Source of the DNA: Mesorhizobium sp. 131-2-1
Lineage (GTDB): Bacteria; Pseudomonadota; Alphaproteobacteria; Rhizobiales; Rhizobiaceae
NCBI RefSeq assembly: GCF_016756535.1
Contig: NZ_AP023247.1
Location: 186,001 to 250,000, forward strand
Length of the DNA: 64,000 nucleotides
Direction of reading: 5' to 3'
The translations under genes were made by a program, and so were the position numbers. This document shows, in pieces, positions 47,687-55,128 of the stretch. The stretch's first letter is position 1; every line of letters starts with the position of its first letter. The notes under the pieces were generated by a model. That model ran no database searches and was not told where the DNA came from. It saw only the letters and a program-made list of their open reading frames with translations.

Positions 47687-48695
47687 TCACGCAGCAGCCT
47701 CGGACAGGCCGATCTCGGCCGTCTTCATCATCGAAATCACGCCGATCACGGCCCCGATGCTCGCCGGCTGGCTGGAGAAGGGCCACCACATCGCCGCGGT
47801 CGTCGTGCCTGGTCCGCGGCCCGGCAAACAGGCGAGCTTCGGCACCTGGCGGCGGCGGCGCAAACGCAAGCTCGTGCTGAAGCGGCATCTGGTCCCCGCC
47901 GAGGTGCCGCTGATCGAATTCGGCCGCCCCTATGACTGGGCCGCGCTTTGCGAGCGCCTTGCCGGCGTCCACGCGGAAGTCCTCATCACGTTCGGGTTTC
48001 TCACCCTTATTCCCGAGACCTTGCTGAAACTGTTCGCGAAGGGCGGACTGAACCTGCATCCGGCGCTGCTGCCCAACTACAAGGGCCCTCACCCGATCGC
48101 GCGGCTCGTCGTCGACCAGCAATACGAGGCGCATGGCGGGGTCAGCCTGCACAAGATGACGTCGGGCTTCGACGAGGGCGACATCCTGGCGCAGGTCGCG
48201 TTTTCACCTGGCGATTGGCAGTCGACAGCGACGCTGTCGCGGGCGCTGGCCAGCGGGATGAAATTGCTGGTGGCGGAGGCCGCGCCCGATCACTGCGTCG
48301 GCGTGCTCGAAGGCATGCGGCAGCCGGAAGGGAACTTCACCTGGGCGAAGCTCGGTCGCGCGCCGGTGGTGGTCGGCAGTCAATGGTCGAGCGCTCATGT
48401 CGCAAGAATATGGCGCGTGGTCGGGCGCGCCGTCGCGCTCCATGTGCCGATCGACGGGAAGCTGGCCCGGCTGGCGCATCCCATCCGCAGGCTCGGCCCG
48501 GCAACGGGCGAACCGCCGGCGAGACGCTGGGGAACGATCGAATTCGATTGCGCCGACGGCCGCATCGCGCACCTTGCCTATAACGGCTTCGCGCGGCAGC
48601 TGACGCGCTGGCAGCGCGCGTTCGGCCGGCTGCGGCTTCGGCAGAAATCCTTCGAAGTGCGCCGCTTTGGCGAGCGCGCCGAAGGCCCGCGGTGA
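47679..48695 (+). CDS. Formyltransferase-fold enzyme of the RiPP locus
   Basis: 338 residues from GTG 47679, overlapping the nucleotidyltransferase stop by 8 bp. The formyltransferase catalytic residues are present: Asn125 and His127 in GGLNLHPALLPNYKGPHP and Asp165 in TSGFDEGDILAQ. The core otherwise follows methionyl-tRNA/GART-type formyltransferases, and the C-terminal 100 residues resemble the Fmt C-domain. The substrate is probably an amine of the modified peptide or a sugar; not known. Convergent with the kinase gene, one base apart. Confidence 0.82.
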   Translation: MPDHAAASDRPISAVFIIEITPITAPMLAGWLEKGHHIAAVVVPGPRPGKQASFGTWRRRRKRKLVLKRHLVPAEVPLIEFGRPYDWAALCERLAGVHAEVLITFGFLTLIPETLLKLFAKGGLNLHPALLPNYKGPHPIARLVVDQQYEAHGGVSLHKMTSGFDEGDILAQVAFSPGDWQSTATLSRALASGMKLLVAEAAPDHCVGVLEGMRQPEGNFTWAKLGRAPVVVGSQWSSAHVARIWRVVGRAVALHVPIDGKLARLAHPIRRLGPATGEPPARRWGTIEFDCADGRIAHLAYNGFARQLTRWQRAFGRLRLRQKSFEVRRFGERAEGPR

Positions 48696-48696
48696 G

Positions 48697-49677
48697 TCAG
48701 GCGACCGCCAGCGTGGACCGGATCAACCGTGCGGCATCGGCAGGCCGCGCACCGACCTCCAGGGTAAAGGTCGGCACCGCCGTGACCAGCCTGGCGATAG
48801 TCGCCAGCCGGTGTTTTTGCAGCGGCAGCAGGCCGGTCATGCCGGTCCTGACATTGTCGGCGGCCAGCGCGACCATGGCGTCGGTCCTAGCCATGGGATG
48901 AAGCCTGCTCTCGCCGTCGGACGAGCGGGCAAGATGAAGCAGCGCCGCGACCGGCCTGGCGACTATGCTTTCGACGCGCAGGATCTCGGCGAGGCGCTCG
49001 AGCGACACGGCCTGCTCGCCATTGCGGTCCCAGGACGGGCCGAGGCAGGGCGAGACGAGCGGGACAAGCTCGGCGGTCTTGCGGTGGATCTTCACATGGC
49101 GAGGCAGGCCCCAGGCTGCCGCCTTGTCCGGCGCCACGTCGAGGATCATGGAATCATCCGCGCAGAGGCCGAAGCCTTGCGAGGCCAGCGCCAGCGAGGT
49201 CGTGGTCTTGCCGGTGCCGCTCGGCGCGTGGATGAGGACCATTGCATCACTGCCTGGCAACGTCAGGCCGGCGGTGTGCAGCATATACTGCCCGCCGGCG
49301 TCGAGCGCGGCATCCAGCGCCAGCATCCACGCCGTCCAGGTGACCCTGACGCCGGGGCGCGTGCGGATTTCCGCCCGGCGCTCGCCGGCACGGATGGAGA
49401 CCGTCTGGCGACCGGGAAACACCAGGTGAAGGACGTCGCCGCCATCGATCATGCGGCAATGGCCGTCCTCGGGCACCTCGCCGTCGAAGGCGAGCGTCCC
49501 ATCGGGCGTCTCGGACAGGGACTGTGTCTCGACGATGTCGATGCGAAAGCCGGCATCGAGGGGTTCGGCGGCGCTCAGGCCCGAGAGCATCCTGTCGAGA
49601 TCGCGCCAGAGCTCGGCGCGTTCGGCCGAAATGGCGACGACCTGGCCGTTGAGGGCGTAGCTTATGGACGCGGTCAA
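48697..49677 (-). CDS. HprK-related kinase
   Basis: 326-residue kinase related to HPr kinase/phosphorylase. The C-terminal half has YMLHTAGLTLPGSDAM, Walker A HAPSGTGKTTTS (Gly154 to Thr159) and GLCADDSMI, in HprK-like order. Such kinases in lasso-peptide clusters phosphorylate a C-terminal Ser of the peptide, so precursor 1 (Ser, Thr) or 2 (Ser) are candidate substrates. The start is TTG 49677, overlapping the stop of the B2 gene (TTGA), so translation is coupled. A longer frame upstream is not protein-like. Resembles the HprK-related A group that travels with PqqD-like proteins. Confidence 0.85.
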   Translation of the reverse strand: MTASISYALNGQVVAISAERAELWRDLDRMLSGLSAAEPLDAGFRIDIVETQSLSETPDGTLAFDGEVPEDGHCRMIDGGDVLHLVFPGRQTVSIRAGERRAEIRTRPGVRVTWTAWMLALDAALDAGGQYMLHTAGLTLPGSDAMVLIHAPSGTGKTTTSLALASQGFGLCADDSMILDVAPDKAAAWGLPRHVKIHRKTAELVPLVSPCLGPSWDRNGEQAVSLERLAEILRVESIVARPVAALLHLARSSDGESRLHPMARTDAMVALAADNVRTGMTGLLPLQKHRLATIARLVTAVPTFTLEVGARPADAARLIRSTLAVA

Positions 49678-50111
49678 GCGGCACGCGCCTTTCCGGGCTC
49701 GGCATGATGGCGATAGATCTCGACCATGCCGGGAAGGCTGTCGCTGACCACCGGCCGGCCATCGAGGCAGACCCAGCAATGCGCCGACAGGCGGGGCGCG
49801 TGCATCGACTGCGGATCGACGCCAAAGCGCAGGTCCGGATCGAAGCCGGCGAGGCGCAGGAAACGATGGGCAAGCAGGCCTTCCCTCAGGCATCTGCGGT
49901 CGCGCATCAGCCAGGGATGCCTGACCGCGTGGTTGACGCTGGCGACGATGTAGGAGGACGGCAGGCCGCGATAGGGCGTCGGCGATGTCAGCGGCGCCCA
50001 TTTCAGCACCGTTTCGAAATCGCGCTTGCCGACGAGGGCCGGCATCAGCCGCGCGCTGATCCACAGATGGGCGCGAAACAACACCCGCATCAGCGGCCCG
50101 TCAGCCATCAT
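49674..50111 (-). CDS. Lasso-peptide-type B2 leader peptidase
   Basis: 145-residue transglutaminase-fold cysteine protease of the B2 family, which removes leader peptides. The triad is visible: Cys74 in DRRCLREGLLAHRFL, His111 in LSAHCWVCLDG (usually AHAWV), and Asp124 in PVVSDSLPG. The N-terminal region (LWISARLMPALVGKRDF) has helices typical of B2. Start ATG 50111 overlaps the PqqD stop (TGATG). It is the key evidence that the tiny genes nearby are processed peptides. Confidence 0.9.
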   Translation of the reverse strand: MMADGPLMRVLFRAHLWISARLMPALVGKRDFETVLKWAPLTSPTPYRGLPSSYIVASVNHAVRHPWLMRDRRCLREGLLAHRFLRLAGFDPDLRFGVDPQSMHAPRLSAHCWVCLDGRPVVSDSLPGMVEIYRHHAEPGKARAA

Positions 50112-50395
50112 GCACCCGGGTCGGCGAGGATGCCTTCCGCCACCAGCTCCGCGGCAAGCGCCGCCATGTCCTGGTCGAGCATATTCTTGTCGACCTCGAA
50201 CTCGTCGGAAAGCAGATCGACGATCTGGTCGAGGCTGCGCGCGCCGTCGACCTTGTCGAGAAAGGCTTCAGTGGTGCCGTTGCAAGTATAGAGCTGGCCG
50301 CTGCGCGCCAGAAGCACGACGGCGCCGTCGCCGACATGCTGCACCGAGGCGTCGTCCGCCAGGCGCAGAACCATTCCTGATGCGATTTCAGCCAT
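50108..50395 (-). CDS. PqqD-like RiPP recognition protein (B1)
   Basis: 95 residues from ATG 50395 (MAEIASGMVLRLADDASVQH), with GGAG 7 bases upstream. The fold pattern of PqqD/B1 (RiPP recognition element) is clear: three-strand wing then helices ending in MAALAAELVAEGIL. It should bind the leader peptide and present it to the B2 protease. The stop overlaps the B2 start. Alternative upstream in-frame starts give a poorly conserved tail, so I use this one. Confidence 0.88.
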   Translation of the reverse strand: MAEIASGMVLRLADDASVQHVGDGAVVLLARSGQLYTCNGTTEAFLDKVDGARSLDQIVDLLSDEFEVDKNMLDQDMAALAAELVAEGILADPGA

Positions 50396-50511
50396 GGGCC
50401 TGCTCCAGATCATGCAAGAATGCTGGAGAGCCATTAGCGCGGCGAGGCGATGCTGTCCATCGCCCTGACGGCTTGTCCGCAACGAACCCCCGGGCCCGGC
50501 TGGAGCGGAAA

Positions 50512-50646
50512 TCACACGCATGAGGGTTGCGGCGCGGCGGTCACGGCGGACAGTTTTTCGCGCTTGCTCAACACTGGCTTTTCGTAGGCCTTCTTCGCGG
50601 CAATCTCCCGAGACGATCGACAACCGCAGGTGACAGTGAACGCCAT
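50512..50646 (-). CDS. RiPP precursor peptide 2, start uncertain
   Basis: Up to 44 residues from ATG 50646. The part AYEKPVLSKREKLSAVTA is clearly related to precursor 1: Y-E-x-P-V-L-x-K-x3-L-S-x-[IV]-T-A, with Glu30 where precursor 1 has Gly. Predicted core APQPSCV: one Ser, one Cys, no acid. The residues before AYEKP (CGCRSSREIAAKK) are not leader-like and ATG 50646 has no ribosome site; CGGGAG lies next to an ATT codon at 50604, so translation may begin at a rare start there, or the gene may be degenerate. It is the upstream neighbour of the PqqD-B2-kinase genes (116-bp gap). Confidence 0.6.
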   Translation of the reverse strand: MAFTVTCGCRSSREIAAKKAYEKPVLSKREKLSAVTAAPQPSCV

Positions 50647-50736
50647 TGTCCGGCAAGCTGGCGAAAACGGGGGGTGTTGCCTTCCTTCCCTTAAGTAAGC
50701 TATGGAATCGCCGGGGTTGGGGAGAGGGTGACGAGT

Positions 50737-50853
50737 ATGCGTTACAATTGGGACCGGGCTCCGACGGCGTTCGAACGCCATCGGAAGGCATTTGCTGCTG
50801 CGATACTGATCGCCGGCGGCGTCGGGTTGATGCTCGCGGCGTTGCCGCTTTAA
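50737..50853 (+). CDS. 38-residue single-helix membrane peptide
   Basis: Small plus-strand gene at the edge of the RiPP locus, too short for usual gene finders. Basic N-terminus MRYNWDRAPTAFERHRKAF, then one hydrophobic helix (AAAILIAGGVGLMLAALPL). The ribosome region ggagagg is a little far (about 10 bases). Divergent from precursor 2 (start 90 bp away). Could be a membrane anchor or regulator linked to the locus; equally a small stress-type membrane peptide. No family recognised. Confidence 0.5.
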   Translation: MRYNWDRAPTAFERHRKAFAAAILIAGGVGLMLAALPL

Positions 50854-50934
50854 GCCGGTAGACAGTGCGGACAGGCAGGAACGGTGCCTGGCATCGTCGC
50901 CAGGGTTTGCATGCCCCGGCCGGGCCGGCGCTGC

Positions 50935-51732
50935 TCAGCGCGCCTGGCCGGTGACGGCGATGAAGCGGCGGTCGCGTCCTTCGAAGCCCTGGCTGAAGCG
51001 CTGCACGAGCACGGCGATCACCGCAGGCTTGCCTTCGGGCGCGAATTCGTAGGTTTCCGACAGGGAGTAGGACGTCGGGCAGTTCCGCGAGCCGGGCACG
51101 GCCTTGTCCTCATGCAGCACCTTGATCGGCTTGCCATCCTGGCCCTGCAGCGTCAGGCGGAAACCGAGCGCCTTGCCCGACGCATCGGCAGCCTGCTGCG
51201 CCTCATCGAAGCTTGCCGAGCAATCGGTCTTGCTCTCCGCCAGGATCTGGTCGAGCTGGATGGTCGAGATGCCGAGCTGGTCATAGGTCGGCGACAGCCA
51301 TTTCTGCGAAACCTGCTCGAGCCTTGCGATGTCGTTGTAGGCGACGGTCTCGTCCGGGAAGGTGAACTTGTCGAAGGCGGTCCGGTCGCCGCGCGGCGCA
51401 ATGGCATATCTAGCGAGAATGGGAGCCGCTTCGGCCGCGGCCTGCTTCCGCGCCTGATCGACGGTCATCGTCGCCTCCTCCGATTCGTCAACGATGCGGA
51501 TCGGCTTGCCGCCGACGAATTCATCGGTGCGGGTGTCGATGATGTCGATCTCCGAATAACCGGAGGCCGAAGCGCCGGCGTCGAGCTGGCCGTACTGCTC
51601 GAAGGCGAAGTAGGCGCCGTCAGGCGAAAAGCCGATGATGCGCCGTGCCGCGGCATCGCCGGCCTGGGCTGGCCCGGCTGACGTCGCCAGCGCCGCCCCA
51701 AGCAGCGCTGCACGAATGATCGGGATCTGCAT
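50935..51732 (-). CDS. DUF2259-type periplasmic protein
   Basis: 265 residues starting at ATG 51732 (MQIPIIRAALLGAALATSAG), a clear signal peptide ending PAQA-GDAA. The mature part begins RIIGFSPDGAYFAFEQYG, the start typical of DUF2259 proteins of unknown function. Two Cys pairs may form disulphides (Cys in TDCSASF and RNCPTSY). No partner genes: it is divergent from prpE (152 bp). A longer in-frame start (51894) would overlap the prpE start region and hide the signal. Confidence 0.85.
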   Translation of the reverse strand: MQIPIIRAALLGAALATSAGPAQAGDAAARRIIGFSPDGAYFAFEQYGQLDAGASASGYSEIDIIDTRTDEFVGGKPIRIVDESEEATMTVDQARKQAAAEAAPILARYAIAPRGDRTAFDKFTFPDETVAYNDIARLEQVSQKWLSPTYDQLGISTIQLDQILAESKTDCSASFDEAQQAADASGKALGFRLTLQGQDGKPIKVLHEDKAVPGSRNCPTSYSLSETYEFAPEGKPAVIAVLVQRFSQGFEGRDRRFIAVTGQAR

Positions 51733-51884
51733 TGTCCCCTCCATCGCAAACTCGACCCGGCGGCGATGGTGCCGGATATTTGCGGCCAAGGCGAGATCGG
51801 CCATCGACGAAATTCGGGGAAGACATGGCCGGCCGGAACGGCATAGGCTATTCGAGGGCGGCAAATTTCCGGGGAGGAAGCTGG

Positions 51885-53792
51885 ATGGCGTCACGCTACC
51901 ACGAGGTCTATGAGGGTTGGAAACGCGATCCGGAGCAATTCTGGGCGGACGCTGCGAAAGCCATCGACTGGTATTCGCCCTACGAGCGCGTCTTCGATGC
52001 CGAGGCCGGCGTCTATGGCCGCTGGTTCCCCGGCGCCTCCTGCAACACCTGCTTCAACGCCATCGACCGCCATGTCGCCGGCGGCCGTGCCGACCAGGTG
52101 GCGCTGATCCATGACAGCGCGATCACCGGCACGATCAGGAAATTCACCTATGCCGAGCTGAAGCGCGAAGTGATCGCGCTCGCCTCGGTGCTGAAGAACC
52201 GCGGCATCGGCAAGGGTGACCGCGTCATCATCTACATGCCGATGGTAGCGGAAGCGGCCTTCGCCATGCTCGCCTGCTCGCGCATCGGCGCCGTGCATTC
52301 TGTGGTGTTCGGCGGCTTCGCCTCGCATGAGCTCGCCACCCGCATCGACGACGCTAAGCCGAAGCTGATCATCTCGGCATCCTGTGGGCTCGAGCCCGGA
52401 CGCACCGTCGCCTACAAGCCACTGCTCGACACCGCGATCGAGCTCTCCAGGCACAAGCCTGACGCCTGCCTGATCCTGCAGCGTGACCAGTCGCGCTGCG
52501 ACCTGAAGGACCATTACGACATCGACTATGCCGACGCGGTTGCCCGCGAGCGCGCCGCCGGCGCCAATGTCGACTGCGTTCCGGTGCTGGCCACCGACCC
52601 GCTCTACATCATCTATACGTCGGGCACGACCGGTCAGCCGAAGGGCATCGTGCGCGACAATGGCGGCCACATGGTCGCCTTGAAATGGACGATGGAAAAC
52701 GAGTTCGGCGTCAAGCCGGGCGAGGTGTTCTGGGCGGCTTCCGATGTCGGCTGGGTGGTCGGCCACTCCTACATCGTCTACGGCCCGCTGCTGCATGGCG
52801 CGACCAGCGTGCTGTTCGAGGGCAAGCCGGTCGGCACGCCGGATGCCGGCACCTACTGGCGGGTGATATCGCAGCATGGCGTGGTGGCGCTGTTCACCGC
52901 GCCGACCGCCTTCCGCGCTATCAAGGGGCAGGACCCGCGCGGCGAGTTCGTGCCGAAATACGATCTGTCGAAATTCCGCACGCTGTTCCTCGCCGGCGAG
53001 CGCGCCGACCCGGAAACCATCAAATGGGCCGAGCAGAAGCTCGCCGTGCCGGTGATCGACCACTGGTGGCAGACCGAGACGGGCTCGCCGATGACCATCA
53101 ACCCGGCCGGCCTTGGGCTCTTACCGGTGAAATACGGATCACCCGGCGTGCCGATGCCGGGCTACGACATCCGCGTGCTCGACGATGCCGGCCATGAGGT
53201 GCCGCGCGGCACGCTCGGCAATGTGGTGGTCAAGCTGCCCTTGCCGGCCGGCTGCCTGCCGACACTGTGGAACGCCGACGCCCGCTTCCGCCAGGCCTAT
53301 CTCGAGGAGTTCCCCGGCTTCTACAAGACGGCCGACGCCGGCATGATCGACGAGGACGGCTATCTCTATGTGATGGCCCGCACCGACGACATCATCAATG
53401 TCGCCGGGCACCGGCTGTCGACGGGGGCGATGGAAGAGGTGCTGGCCGCCCATCCGGACGTCGCCGAATGCGCCGTCATCGGCATCGCCGATCAGATGAA
53501 AGGCCAGGTGCCGCTCGGCTTCGTCGTGCTCAACGCCGGCGTCGCGCGCGACACCGCGCTCATCGAAAGCGAGGTGGTGGGGCTGGTGCGCGAGCGCATC
53601 GGCCCGGTCGCCGCCTTCAAGACGGTGGTGACGATCAAGCGCCTGCCGAAGACGCGCTCCGGCAAGATCCTGCGCGGCACCATGCAGAAGATCGCCGACA
53701 AGGAGGCATGGACGATGCCGGCGACGATCGACGATCCGGTCATCCTCGACGAGATCACCGCGGCGCTCAAGGGACGCGGCATCGGGGTGTAG
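51885..53792 (+). CDS. prpE: Propionyl-CoA synthetase (acyl-CoA synthetase)
   Basis: Activates propionate (and acetate more weakly) to the CoA thioester with ATP. ATG 51885 has gggaggaag upstream and gives 635 residues. The adenylate-forming motif is IIYTSGTTGQPKGIVRDNGG and the acetylatable catalytic Lys is in KTRSGKILRG. PrpE-type N-terminus (YHEVYEGWKRDPEQFWADAA) separates it from Acs. Single gene; no methylcitrate genes are nearby. Confidence 0.93.
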   Translation: MASRYHEVYEGWKRDPEQFWADAAKAIDWYSPYERVFDAEAGVYGRWFPGASCNTCFNAIDRHVAGGRADQVALIHDSAITGTIRKFTYAELKREVIALASVLKNRGIGKGDRVIIYMPMVAEAAFAMLACSRIGAVHSVVFGGFASHELATRIDDAKPKLIISASCGLEPGRTVAYKPLLDTAIELSRHKPDACLILQRDQSRCDLKDHYDIDYADAVARERAAGANVDCVPVLATDPLYIIYTSGTTGQPKGIVRDNGGHMVALKWTMENEFGVKPGEVFWAASDVGWVVGHSYIVYGPLLHGATSVLFEGKPVGTPDAGTYWRVISQHGVVALFTAPTAFRAIKGQDPRGEFVPKYDLSKFRTLFLAGERADPETIKWAEQKLAVPVIDHWWQTETGSPMTINPAGLGLLPVKYGSPGVPMPGYDIRVLDDAGHEVPRGTLGNVVVKLPLPAGCLPTLWNADARFRQAYLEEFPGFYKTADAGMIDEDGYLYVMARTDDIINVAGHRLSTGAMEEVLAAHPDVAECAVIGIADQMKGQVPLGFVVLNAGVARDTALIESEVVGLVRERIGPVAAFKTVVTIKRLPKTRSGKILRGTMQKIADKEAWTMPATIDDPVILDEITAALKGRGIGV

Positions 53793-53898
53793 CCGGGCAT
53801 GCATGGTCGCTCGCGATAACGGGACCGGCACGGAAAAAAGTGCGATTGCCAGCCGATGACAGCGGCGCGACATTTGTGATTGCCGCGGCGCCCGATCT

Positions 53899-53919
53899 TT
53901 TGTTGTGCAATGCAGCAAA
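53899..53919. promoter_or_regulatory. TGC/GCA palindrome upstream of the acyltransferase
   Basis: TTGTTGTGCAATGCAGCAA (53900-53918) is a near palindrome of the form TTGyTGC...GCAnCAA. It is 42 bp before the acyltransferase start. The same pattern occurs three times in the exoL/flippase intergenic region (63637-63705). PhaR/AniA-type regulators bind TGC/GCA palindromes of this sort, but that link is inference. Confidence 0.5.
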
Positions 53920-53961
53920 TCACCCTACAGTTGCCGTGGGGGGCCATTCCCGCGGCACGGC

Positions 53962-55041
53962 ATGGCTCAGCAGAAAACCACCTTTGGCGGCGTCGATATC
54001 CTGCGGTTCCTGGCCGCAGTGCTGGTGATGTTCTATCACTATGGTTTCTGGGTGTGGGCCTTTCCCGGCGGCATCTCGGCGCGCGCCACCGGCGGCATCC
54101 CGCCGCATCCGGAGATGGCCCTGCTCGGCTCCGGCTGGGTCGGCGTGCAGGTGTTCTTCGTCATCAGCGGCTTCGTCATCGCCTTCAGCGCCGAGAAATC
54201 GACGCCGCTGCGCTTCTTCGAGGCCAGGGTGAAGCGGCTGGCGCCGGCGGTGTGGGTCTGCGCGCCGATCACTGCAGCGGTCTTGCTTCTCACCGACCTC
54301 AGCTGGCCGACGGATGCGGTGATCCGGGTGGTCCGCACGGCGCTGTTCGTTCCCGTCGACCCGTGGGTCGACAGCGTCTACTGGACGCTCGGCATCGAGA
54401 TCGCCTTCTACGCCATCGTCTGGATCCTGCTGCGGCTTGGCCGCTTCGACCGGATGGAGGCCGTCGCCATCGTCATCGGCCTGATCAGCACGTTCTTCTG
54501 GTGCCTCTATTATCCGCTGGACATGTCCGATCTGGCTGAGACGCGCTGGCTGCAGCTGACGCTCGTGCATCATGGCTGCTTCTTCGCGCTCGGCGTGATG
54601 CTATGGCTGATGCGGTTCAAGGCGGTGACGCCGGCGCGGCTTGGCTTCTCGGCGCTGTTCCTGGCCGGCGGCGTGCTGCAGATCATCAGTTCGGTCGACG
54701 TGCACAGCCTCAAGATCGAGGCGGCGATGCCGTACACGCCGCCAATCCTCATCTTTCTCGCCGCGGTCGGGCTGATGGCATGGTCGCTGCGGCTCAATCT
54801 GTCCTGGCGCGGCTGGCGCCGGATCGGACTGATGACCTATCCGCTCTATCTGCTCCACGACGTCGTCGGCGCTGCCATGCTCGGCGCCCTGGTCCGCGCC
54901 GGCGTGCCCTACCTTTTGTCGATCGCCGCCGTCGGCGCAACGATGATCGCGGCAAGCTGGCTGGTAGCGATCGAGGCCGAGCCGCGCATCCGGCTGCTGC
55001 TCGACCACACGGTGTTCCGCTACCGGCTCAAGGCGGCGTAA
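53962..55041 (+). CDS. Membrane acyltransferase (acyltransferase-3 family)
   Basis: 359-residue protein with about ten hydrophobic segments. ATG 53962 (MAQQKTTFGGVDILRFLAAV) fits the conserved N-terminus; an earlier ATG at 53905 adds a poor tail. Motif RFLAAVLVMFYHYGFW has the catalytic-type His near segment 1. Family members O-acetylate or O-succinylate polysaccharides, and the nearby exo operon plus the shared promoter palindrome suggest exopolysaccharide decoration (the ExoZ/ExoH role in succinoglycan). Substrate unproven. Confidence 0.85.
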   Translation: MAQQKTTFGGVDILRFLAAVLVMFYHYGFWVWAFPGGISARATGGIPPHPEMALLGSGWVGVQVFFVISGFVIAFSAEKSTPLRFFEARVKRLAPAVWVCAPITAAVLLLTDLSWPTDAVIRVVRTALFVPVDPWVDSVYWTLGIEIAFYAIVWILLRLGRFDRMEAVAIVIGLISTFFWCLYYPLDMSDLAETRWLQLTLVHHGCFFALGVMLWLMRFKAVTPARLGFSALFLAGGVLQIISSVDVHSLKIEAAMPYTPPILIFLAAVGLMAWSLRLNLSWRGWRRIGLMTYPLYLLHDVVGAAMLGALVRAGVPYLLSIAAVGATMIAASWLVAIEAEPRIRLLLDHTVFRYRLKAA

Positions 55042-55128
55042 TCGCCGCAGATCCTCGTCCGTAGGAACCTTGCCGTAATCTGCCTGGGCCGCAACGGCGG
55101 GTCACTGGTATGGAAATTCCGGCCAAGC

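Noticed and set aside
43025-49677. HprK-like kinase as regulator of the nearby HPr (43025-43327)
   Set aside because: The kinase is coupled to the PqqD and B2 genes and its N-terminal half is unlike HprK; proximity to an HPr gene looks coincidental, although HPr Ser51 remains formally possible.
48667-49707. A 346-codon plus-strand frame opposite the HprK-like kinase
   Set aside because: The kinase on the minus strand has a Walker A and coupled start; the plus frame has no recognisable domain.
46414-50111. Calling the locus a canonical lasso-peptide cluster
   Set aside because: The leader, B1 and B2 fit, but neither core has the required Asp/Glu and no lasso cyclase or exporter is in the window.
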